Shown here one piece after another: positions 53,700 through 62,076 of a stretch of DNA of 64,000 nt; the first letter of the stretch is position 1, and every line of letters starts with the position of its first letter. A model generated the notes under the pieces. That model was not told where the DNA came from. It did not search any database and saw only the letters and a program-made list of their open reading frames with translations. This DNA is from Pleurodeles waltl. Taxonomy: Eukaryota; Chordata; Amphibia; Caudata; Salamandridae. The stretch lies in the NCBI RefSeq assembly GCF_031143425.1, contig NC_090446.1, positions 1,021,593,066 to 1,021,657,065 of the forward strand, written 5' to 3'. The position numbers were made by a program, and so were the translations under genes.

Positions 53700-53977
53700 A
53701 TGTCTGTTTCCGCCGTGTTTTTATCGGCGGGGCTACCGCCCCGGAAAAGGTGGCGGATTGGTGGGTTGTGATAGGGTGGGCGGTACATTGGCTCCCGCCT
53801 GTCTGTTGGCGGTGACCGCCGCGCTGTTTGTTTGTCCCGCCGTGGCGGTCGGAGTGTTAAAGTGGCGGTCTCTGTTGGCAGTTTCCGCCAGGGTCAGAAT
53901 TCCATTTTTTACACCGCCTGCCTGTTGGCGGGTTGGCCGCCGCTTTAACACCGACCGCCAGGGTTGGAATGACCCCC
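53700..53977. repeat. H3 right terminal and subterminal repeats
   Basis: CpG-rich 280 bp with many GGCGG and CCGCC motifs and a GGCGGTGACCGCC palindrome at about 53809-53821 that H2 also has (35345-35357). It ends GGTTGGAATGACCCCC before the TTA duplication. Confidence 0.8.
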
Positions 53978-54851
53978 TTAGTCTTCTTGGGTGCAGTGCT
54001 GACTCTTCTTTCACCTTTGCACCTTCATCCGGGTGGGTAGGGGCTCCTGCCCTTCCTGGACTCTTATGTGCTTCTTGGACTTGGTCCCCTTCTTCTTCAG
54101 GTCTTCTTGTCCAGGAATCCACTGTTGGTGTCTTGAAGTCTCTTCTGGGTTTTGCAAAGTTCTTCTTTACTTCTCTGTGTGTGGTCTGTGAAACTTACTG
54201 TGATTTATTACTGTTTTCCTGGTTGCTACAGTGGGTTGTGGTACTTACCGTTGGGCTTTCCTAGTACTCCCAGCTCCCCTCTACACACAACACTTGCCTA
54301 GGTGGGGGACCAACTTTTGCATTCCACTTTCTTAGTATATGGTGTTGCTCCCTCTAGGCACATTTCTAACTATTGTGGTTTTCACTAATTGCACTGTTTT
54401 CTAACATACTAGTGTATATAATTTGTGTATTACTTACCTCCTAAGGGAGTATAGTCTCTATGGTATTTTTGGTATTTGAGTCACCACAATAAAGTACTTT
54501 TAGTTTTGTAACACTGAGGACCTCATTACAACCCTGGCCCTGGCGGTCGGTGATAAAGTGGCGGTAATACTGCCAACAGGCCGGCGGTAATTACCGACAA
54601 ATTATGACCATGGCGGTGAGAACTCAGATAGACATCCACTTTACCACACCGACCGCCAGGGCAGATACAACAGCCACCAGAGCGGTGGCCGCCTACAGCC
54701 AGGCAGAAGTCAATGTTCCCCCCACCATATTAAGACCCTAGAAACGGCCACCTTTTCCGGGGCGGTGCCAACGACATCAAAAGCCTGGCGGAAACATTGC
54801 ACAGAAGGGAAAGGACTCACCTTTGGAGATACAGGGAAGAACCACGCCACC

Positions 54852-54934
54852 ATAGAGCCTGAACTTCAAATATTCCTGATGATTTTCTACTTCCTGCTCC
54901 ACCACAAACACCAACGGCGGCGAAGACGACCACA
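54852..54934 (+). pseudogene. Exon-1-like sequence in the left arm of H4
   Basis: 83 nt aligned to the proposed transposase exon 1; the ATG is ATA here, then EPELQIFLMIFYFLLHHKHQ and an RRRRRPH end. The donor reads CTGAGT instead of GTGAGT. Start and donor are therefore both lost. Confidence 0.6.
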
Positions 54935-54964
54935 CTGAGTACAGCCACCTAGCACACAGGGGAG

Positions 54965-56433
54965 GGAGGGAGAAAAAAGAGAGTGACACACACACCCCGA
55001 CCCCCAACACCATGCACACAATCAGCTTCAGTAATAAAACATATTTATCCCGTACCCCTGAGGAATAATGCAAGGACAACAGGATTGTGCAAAAGTGAGT
55101 GTAATAATAACAACACAGTAGAAATACGAAAATGCTTGTGTTTGCCTGTGCCACTCTTGTGTGTTGTCTTGTGTGCATGCTCATCTGCCTATGTGCTTGG
55201 GATAGGTTGGGGTTGAGGGGAATGGGATTGGGAAGAGGAAGTTGGAGGCAGGAGGGTTAAAACAGGGACAATGGCTGCCATCATAGAGGAGGCCAGAGCC
55301 AGGATTGATCTCTGTTGGGCCACCAAGCTAGTGTAAATGCCCTCCAGGAATGCATTAGTCTGTTGCATTTGGGCTGACAGCCCCTGAATGGCATTCACAA
55401 TGGTTGACTGCCCTACAGAGATGGATATCAGGAGGTCAATAGACTCCTCACTCAGGGCAGCAGGGTTCACTGGGGCAGGGCCTGAGGTGCCTGGGGCGAA
55501 GGAGGTGCCCACCCTCCTGGGTGAGCTGGTACGGGCAACTCGCTGAGGGGCTGCTGTGAGGACAGTGCTGGTACGGGGGTGGCGGCTGTACCTGTAGCTG
55601 AGGTGGTCACAGAGGTGTCCGCCACAACCAGGGAGCTTCCATCGGAGGAGGTATCTGTGTCCGAACTGTCCCCTCCTGTCTCTGCCGTGGTGCTCCCCTC
55701 GCTCTCCGTCCCACTGGTGCCCTCAGCGTCGGTGGACTCTGCCTCCTGGGTCCTGTGGGATGCAGCTCCCTCCGCCGCCGGTGTCTCTGCTCCTCTGCCA
55801 GATGATGCTAATGCACATAAGGACAGGGTGACGAAACAAAAAGGGGGGGGGATGAAGGATACACTAGTTCAGTGGCTGCACCAACACCACCGTTGGCGTA
55901 CACACCACCGTCACACGCACGGAACCGCCCTACGCACAATGCATTGCACTAGCAGTTATAATGCTAGCCACCAAGGCATGGGTAGGGGCACATACCGCCA
56001 AATGCAGCACATCTGGGACCCACACAGCCCTGAACAGTTGTGGATGCCTAGGAGCTAGGTAGCAGGATTATCACTTCAGAACCCTGGACAACATAGGACC
56101 TACTCTGCAATGTCAGACCTGGCCTAGGGGCACCCACTGACACACATCCCCTACCCGGATACTACCCTACCATGCGTAAGTTGTAGTGATGGGCACTGTA
56201 CTCACCCCCTTGTGGCTGCTGTGATGCCCTCAAGTGCCCATCCATCTCCGGATAGGCCACCACCAGTATGCAGGCCATCAGGAGGGTCAGGGTTCCCCCG
56301 CCGTCTTCCGTGCCCAGCGTCTCAGGTCCTCCCACCGTTTCCGACACTGGGTGCTCCGTCTGTGGTAGACCCCCAGGGTCCACACGTCCTTGGCCACGGC
56401 ACGCCATGTTCCCTTCTTTTGATGAGCGCTGAC
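54965..56433 (-). pseudogene. Gene B N-terminal half in the left arm of H4
   Basis: Exon 2 lies at 56433-56206 after an acceptor TCTCTGCAG, with VSAHQKKGTWRAVAKDVWTL and CRKRWEDLRRWARKTAG, then a stop/shift, and YPEMDGHLRASQQ; donor GTGAGT at 56205. Exon 3 starts at 55786 after GAGGAGCAG and carries the acidic N-part, a frameshift near 55560, and SIDLLISISVGQSTIVNAIQ and QTNAFLEGIYTSLVAQQ, which fill in the segment deleted in H2. It ends at about 54965; exon 1 is not seen. Orientation is inverted relative to the element's other arm. Confidence 0.75.
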
Positions 56434-56549
56434 CTGCAGAGAAATACACACAGGAAATAGTATCAGTCAGACCGTCCTGCCTGTTACACTTATGGCCCAC
56501 CATACCCCTTCACATGGTCCTCCATCCCTCCACTGTCCCCCAGATGGTA

Positions 56550-57420
56550 TAGAGGAGCCAGCACCACTGGAAGAAGAGAAATAAGTCCTAGTCTATGGTG
56601 CAAACTGAAATAAGAAGTCCTTCTTTATAGTGGAGTCTTCTTTACTCCAGCTGGACATTCCTCCTGAATGATTTCCACCAGTCCAAACTTTTCTCAAAAG
56701 TCTCTCTCTTATGTAGGGGTTTTTAAGTGGGGGTGAAAACTCCCAGAAGTTCGGCCCCTTTGTCCAGTACTAGGGTGACACATCATGACTCGTCCCCTGC
56801 TTAAACTCTCCTGCACAGCAATTTGGCAATTTTTAAGATTGCGCTGTCAAGTTGTTTCTTCAAAGACCTTCTCTGAGAGCCTACACCCTACCCCTAATTG
56901 CCACAGCTGCCTAATCATTTTCCTCTAAAACAACAAAAGACAGCCCCTCCTGTGACTGGCTCCAGACGTCTGAATACCCTCCTTTGTCCCTGAGTGGTTG
57001 AACCTTCCCAGCTCAAGTACTGTGTGAAAAGTATATGCAGATTCCACTCCCTCCTTTTTCACAAGCAGGCCTAATTACCTGCTAGTAGCCTGGTGTGGGG
57101 CAGCCTTTGATACTCTAGCTGGCCAGCAGAGTAATTAACTTGGCCCAGCAGGGTGATATAAACACCTGAATCTAATTAGGAGCCGAGATAGAGAAAAATG
57201 ATAAATCTTGATGTGTGCAAGAATTGCAGATATGTGAAAATAATGCACAATTTACTATAATATTAGTACATCAATTGATTCTCTAGGCCTAACTATTGTA
57301 TAACTGTAGCTTGGTGCAGATTTTGCCTATAGTGTACAGCCCAGTGAAGCAAACACTCTTTTCGGTGATCACTACAGAAGTATGCACTCACATTATTACT
57401 GACCCCTCACATTATAGGGT
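56550..57420. other. Central spacer of H4, unrecognised
   Basis: About 870 bp unlike H2 or H3 by eye, without a frame. It could be a separate insertion or captured genomic DNA between the two arms. Confidence 0.4.
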
Positions 57421-57599
57421 TTGCACAACCCAGCACCAAGCCCTGAAATGTTCGGTTCTGGGATAGACTACCTTTGCACAGACAGTGGGCTCAATCAGAT
57501 GGTAGGTTTACATGCTCAGCACGTGAACATGTACATAAGTATGTACACACATATTCATTTGCAAACAGCCTCACCGCTTCTAATACACAGATGCACACA

Positions 57600-58146
57600 C
57601 GACATTATCCACTGCCTCAACTGTCTCCCCTTCTTCGTCCTCCCTCACAGTCATATCAGCACTCACACCTGCATGCATTGCATCAACAGCCCCAGAACCT
57701 GCCACCTGCACAGCCTTGCCCACAGTCACCACAACGGCAGACCCGCAGACATGCACCCCACATACCACATGTGCAGTCACCATCACCACCTCATGCAGCA
57801 CACCCATCTCACTTGCAGACACCACCACAACATCCATCCACATGTCCTGTTTGACCTCCCCCACCCTGTCTGCCCCACAAAGACACACAAACGCTTGCAC
57901 TCAGACCCCCAACTGCCATCCACCTCACACACGCACACTGTCCATGCACCTGCGCCTAAGTCCAGCACACCTCCTCCTCCTACAACCACTCCCTCTTCCT
58001 CCACTCCCATACCTCCTTCCACATTCCATCTCATTGGACCTAAGAAGCTTTTCCTTTCCCACCTTGACCTCTGCCCTCACTCCCTCCCCAGTCCTGCCCG
58101 TAAGAGAAAGGTCCGACCCCCCCAGCCCAGTTCCTCCAGCACCTAG
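57600..58146 (+). pseudogene. Gene B C-terminal half in the right arm of H4
   Basis: The translation is rich in His, Pro, Ser and Thr and includes THKRLHSDPQLPSTSHTHTV, TTTPSSSTPIPPS and GPKKLFLSHLDLC, matching the Ser/Thr/Pro region and the KKFFLSKINLF block of H3 gene B exon 3. It ends with a stop at 58144-58146. It supplies what the left arm lacks and lies in the normal orientation. Confidence 0.7.
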
Positions 58147-58696
58147 TCTAGTCTAGCCTTGTTCCTCCTATAGACTTCAGCTGCCACTAAGGGGCACATG
58201 AGTGGAACTCTGGCCCCCGCCCCAAGCCCACTCCTCTGCCCTCAAAACAGAAGGGTAGGGTGCTGCCCCCTCCCAAGCCCAAACCCAAAGACCCCAGGGT
58301 CCCAAAGAAGCACACCCCACCCCCATATCCCCAAGGTGACTACCGATTTAAAACATGATGCACCTGCACAGTGGAGTCCGATGTTGTCAGGAGTCAAGTT
58401 GGGGCTTGGACTTTACCCTCTAGGCGTATTCAGACTTTGAAGTGGCCACTTGCCCTGCATGTGAATATGCATTTCTGCATATTTTTGGATTTGGGCTCTT
58501 CATCCTACTGGATTACAGTGGTTGGTACAGAGGTATGTGTCCTGGCTTTCTGTGCTCCTGGGTTCTGTTACTGTCGATTAACTCTGCAGATGGTTCTGGA
58601 TGTGTGTGTGTGTATGGTGTGTGTTGTGCATGTGTGTGTGTCACTCTACTCTCCCTCCCTTCCTTGCTAGGCAGCTTTACTCACCGCTTTACTCAC

Positions 58697-58779
58697 CGTC
58701 GTCATCTTCGTCAGCGTTGGTGCTCCAGGATGGCCATGGCGTGGTACAGCATCGGGAAGACTTGCAGTTCTGGTTCCAT
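58697..58779 (-). pseudogene. Exon-1-like sequence in the right arm of H4
   Basis: ATG at 58779, MEPELQVFPMLYHAMAILEH, then QR and two TGA codons where the other copies suggest CGA; the donor GTGAGT is kept at 58696-58691. Exactly 83 nt, as in the three other arms. Confidence 0.62.
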
Positions 58780-59115
58780 GGTGACCACGGACTCCTCTGT
58801 GTCTCTGGAGGTAAGTGTCTCCTTTTACATGATGTGTTTCTTCCAGGCTTTTGGTGGCATTGCTACTGCCCCGGAAATCCTGGCGATGTGCTATGTCATA
58901 ATATGGTGGGCGGATCCTTGTCTCCTTGCCTGGAGATTGCTACCATTGTGTTCAGTGGTCATACCGCACTGGCAATTGGGGTGATACATTGGCTGTCTAT
59001 GGGAAGTATCACCGCCATGGTCATTATTTGGCAGTCATTACCGCCGGCCTGGCAATGGTACAACCGACATCGCAGGCATGGCGGTCACCTGACCTCCAAT
59101 GCCATAATGACCACC

Positions 59116-59754
59116 TAAATGAAGCAGAACACGCTGATCACACCAGCCAAGATTTCTTACTGCACGACAAGGAAAATAATGACAAATGAATATTTGTCTA
59201 AGCAGTTAACAATAGTTTACAAACAGTGCAACTTGTAGGTGATCAACAGGACATTTAAATTCTGCCCATCACCATTAAACAAATATATCTATACATGGGC
59301 AATTCCATAACACAAATGTCCCTTTAATATATGCACTACTGTCAAATGCGCAAAGTATAACAAGCTCCTAACACTAATCCAACATAAAAAACTACAATCT
59401 CTTAAAAGATTATTTTTAGATAAGGTACGATTTCAACTATCATAACAGTATCTCTCCACGCAGCAATACAAGGCTGCTACTACTACTTCAACCAAGGTAC
59501 ATGAAGGCACCTACACAAATCAATGCTTAGTACTTAGAACTCGCACAGCACTATTGATAAGGCGTAGCATCGGAATTGGGCTACTAACAACTTCCCCACC
59601 TTGGACCCACAACAACACTGTGTTCCGATTTCACATCGATTTCAGGCCCTGAGTCCACTAAAATTATTACACTGCCAACAAATGAAGATAACGCAATGGG
59701 CATGGAAGAAGCAATTCCGGCCCCGTGATTAAGAACCCAAAGATTTCCAGGCTG
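59116..59754. other. Unrecognised, AT-rich
   Basis: No gene. The last 150 bp may belong to the LINE fragment that follows (sequence before its endonuclease). Confidence 0.4.
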
Positions 59755-59860
59755 AAATTTCTAGTGTCAGCTTTTGGAATGTGGCAGGCCTTAAATCCAA
59801 ATTAGGAAACATGGAATGGCTAAGGATTGTGGAACAGTATTTATTCATCTGCTGTTTTGG

Positions 59861-59898
59861 GACGGATTAACACCTCCTCCAAAGTTGGAATAACCCCC
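59861..59898. mobile_element. Partial end of a second MITE
   Basis: TTTTGGGACGGATTAACACC followed by CTCCTCCAAAGTTGG-type sequence, ending AACCCCC. It repeats the right end of the MITE at 59902-60081 and abuts it through a shared TTA. Confidence 0.75.
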
Positions 59899-59901
59899 TT
59901 A

Positions 59902-60081
59902 GGGGGTTATTCCAACTTTGGAGGAGGTGGTAATCCGTCCCAAATGTGACGGATTTACCACCAGCCGTATTACGAGTTCCATAGGATATAATGGACTCGT
60001 AATACGGCTGGTGGTATATCCGTCACTTTACCGTCACTTTTGGGACGGATTACCACTTCCTCCAAAGTTGGAATAACCCCC
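59902..60081. mobile_element. Harbinger-type palindromic MITE, 180 bp
   Basis: TTA at 59899-59901 and 60082-60084. Both ends read inward GGGGGTTATTCCAACTTTGG; the inverted repeat continues for over 40 bp (AGGAGGTGGTAATCCGTCCC against a near copy), and the inside is a second inverted repeat (CCAGCCGTATTACGAGT). The terminus differs from H2 (GGGGGTCATTACAACATTGG) at few positions, so the H2/H3 transposase is a likely source of its movement. Confidence 0.9.
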
Positions 60082-60730
60082 TTAGTTACTGGAGTCGCTT
60101 TATATAGATGGATATATTACCCAATATGTCCCAGCTATTCCCTCAAAATCAGGCAGGGCTGAAGGGGGACTAGTCACCTTCATTTCTGTAGCATTGACCT
60201 ATACCGTAGTACGGGATGTCACCATCTCACCCAATTATCAAATACTTTTGCTCAAACTCTGAAAGCCTTTTGATTTGTTATTGCTAAATTATTATCACAA
60301 CATCCTTCGTTCTACTGTAACTAAGATGGTTGATTAGTTAGAAGAATCTCTGCATAAGGTCCAAAACGAGCATGAGAAGGTTCTCTTGATTGTTTGGGTA
60401 GGGTATTTTAATGTTCAATTGTTTGATACCAAAATTGTGGAGTCATGTGGCATCAGCGATGACTTTGAGCACCCTCTTGTGCATTTCAGGCACACCCCTT
60501 ATGGGGATGCACTGATTAAAATCATAGTTGGCAATTCTTTAATATTTGCACAGGATTTTGCCACCTTAGACTCAAAAGATCTGCTCTCATTTATGGGAGA
60601 CCACAATGTAATGTCAATTTGTATAAGCGACCACAACCCACTTACATTAGATCTAATATTGGGCCTCAGTAGGGGCCCAAATGGTGATGCCCGGCAGCTT
60701 GAGGTGTTAATAAAAATAGGGGCCTGAGTA

Positions 60731-61490
60731 TTAAATGAGGGAGTGTCAAAAAGGATAACTTCTTCAGAGATTTTGTACTAAATAATAAGGAACAAATTGT
60801 GAAGACCCTTCAGGATGATGCAAATACTGCTGATGTTTTCCAGGCATTTTCTGCTATAATTGGCTAACTTACCTTTAGTGCTAATGAGGAACCAGTAACT
60901 TGCAGAGTTGGCGGCACCCAAAACTAAAAAAATAGATTACAAAATAAAGTAAGCAGTGAGAAAAGGCAGAATAATGGAAATGAAAAAAATAACGTTTTTC
61001 TATACAAACCAGTGCAATAAATCACTGCAAATAATGAATATATTTTCTAAAAGATGTACAAATTGTGTAGGCATTGTAAATACATGTAAAACAATTTTTA
61101 AAAGTGTCTTATAATAGATATATAAATATATATATATGGATAGACAGAAAGTAAAAATACGTTATGTACAGTATTGTTTAATATATAAAAAATATATACA
61201 ATCACAATAGGAGATAGGGAAGGAAAATGCACACTGTGCAACCTCCAAAAGTAAATACATCTAAACCCAAAGCGTACGGGGCACAAAAAGTCACAGAAAA
61301 AAATATGTTCTGTATTGTATAACCCTAGGCATGAATCCTAGATCCAGAATTTCTGAATGAGAATGCCTCATCCACATAATGTGGGCTTCCTCACCCTACC
61401 CTGGTAAGATGGAACTATCAGGGTGGACTTAAACTCACTGTGTGAGGGAATTCTTGATGAACTATATTTTTTGGATAGAATGGGGATCCA
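60731..61490. other. Unrecognised, AT-rich
   Basis: Runs of TATATA near 61110-61135 and 61180-61200. No coding signal. It may contain LINE remnants downstream of the endonuclease fragment. Confidence 0.4.
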
Positions 61491-61498
61491 CTTTAGAG

Positions 61499-62068
61499 CA
61501 GAGGTTCCCAACCTTTTGACTTCTTTGGACCCCCACTTGATCATTATTGAAATCTGGGGAACCCCACTGAATCATTATTGGAACCCAAGGATCCCCACTC
61601 AGTCATTACTAGAAGCAGGGAACCCGGCTTACACATTCGTGATGATTTGAACCACACAACAATACACAAAAAATACGGAAACAAGCATTCCGTCAAACAC
61701 ATACATAAAATCTAACACCCTTTATTTAATTTGCGAACAAATATAAATTAAAAAAATAAAACTTTTAAAAGGAAGGTTGGAGTTTTTCTAAATTCAATTG
61801 GACCCACACATCGTCCATACAATATCTGTTTGATGCACCTGCACTGCTCCCACAAATTAATCTGAGGGTACAAATTACATTTTTAGCCTCCAATTTCAAA
61901 TTCCTGGACAGTTACAGTACGTTTTACATTTTGCAGTTGTACATTTAGCCACTTTATTTATATGCACTTTATTAATCTGTTAATATTTAATTTTCTAAGC
62001 AAGTCGGACCCCCTGGGGAGGCTTCGCTGACCCCTAGGGGTCCCCGGACCACTGGTTAGGGACCACTG
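61499..62068. mobile_element. hAT-type non-autonomous element (MITE), 570 bp
   Basis: Left end CAGAGGTTCCCAACCTTTTG, right end (reverse complement) CAGTGGTCCCTAACCAGTGG: the CAGNGGTYCC terminus common in vertebrate hAT elements. The flanks CTTTAGAG (61491-61498) and CTTTAGGG (62069-62076) form an 8-bp target duplication with one change. Near both ends inverted runs are seen (GGACCCCCACTTG left, GTCGGACCCCCTGGGGAGG right). The inside is AT-rich with no transposase. Confidence 0.88.
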
Positions 62069-62076
62069 CTTTAGGG

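Larger units (their letters stand above)
45301..53977. mobile_element. PIF/Harbinger transposon H3, complete, three-gene type
   Basis: 8677 bp with TTA on both sides (45298-45300 and 53978-53980), the canonical Harbinger duplication. Ends: left GGTGGTCATTCTGACCTTGG, right (reverse complement) GGGGGTCATTCCAACCCTGG. It has the same gene order, orientation, intron positions and minisatellites as H2, which shows the plan is a family trait rather than an accident of one copy. Confidence 0.94.
43277..54513 (+). repeat. LTR-like unit of about 2.5 kb, split by H3
   Basis: After removing H3 and one copy of its TTA duplication, 43277-45300 joins 53981-54513 into about 2557 bp. It starts TGTAGGAAAGTACC and ends TTTTGTAACA (TG...CA), with AATAAA about 25 bp from the end. 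No protein frame. I did not find a 5-bp duplication, a primer site or a second copy, so this could be a solo LTR, one LTR of a large non-autonomous element, or another repeat with chance ends. I recall similar TGTAGGAAAGT starts from newt repeats but cannot check it here. Confidence 0.4.
54518..59115. mobile_element. Chimeric Harbinger H4 with a right-type end on both sides
   Basis: The left terminus GGACCTCATTACAACCCTGG and the right terminus (reverse complement) GGTGGTCATTATGGCATTGG are both Harbinger ends of the H2/H3 kind. TGA (54515-54517) and TAA (59116-59118) flank it, a possible TAA duplication with one change. Both arms carry the 83-nt exon near the end, in opposite directions, so both are right ends. 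The left arm adds gene B exons 2 and 3 (N-half), inverted; the right arm adds the C-half of exon 3. No main transposase exon or gene A. The arms differ so much in the 83-nt exon that they come from different subfamilies. Two separate truncated insertions are the alternative. Confidence 0.65.
59755..60730 (+). pseudogene. LINE endonuclease fragment, split by MITEs
   Basis: Before the MITE: SFWNVAGLKSKLGNMEWLRI, nearly the same as SWNVAGIKSKLPDPEWGAFV of the ORF2 at 10120-13632, so the same LINE family in the opposite orientation. After the MITE (60085 on): TYTVVRDVTISPNYQILLLK, then VGYFNVQLFD (GDLN block) and SICISDHNPLTLDL, the SDH block, ending about 60730. Frames shift several times. Only the endonuclease remains; there is no RT. 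Confidence 0.75.
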
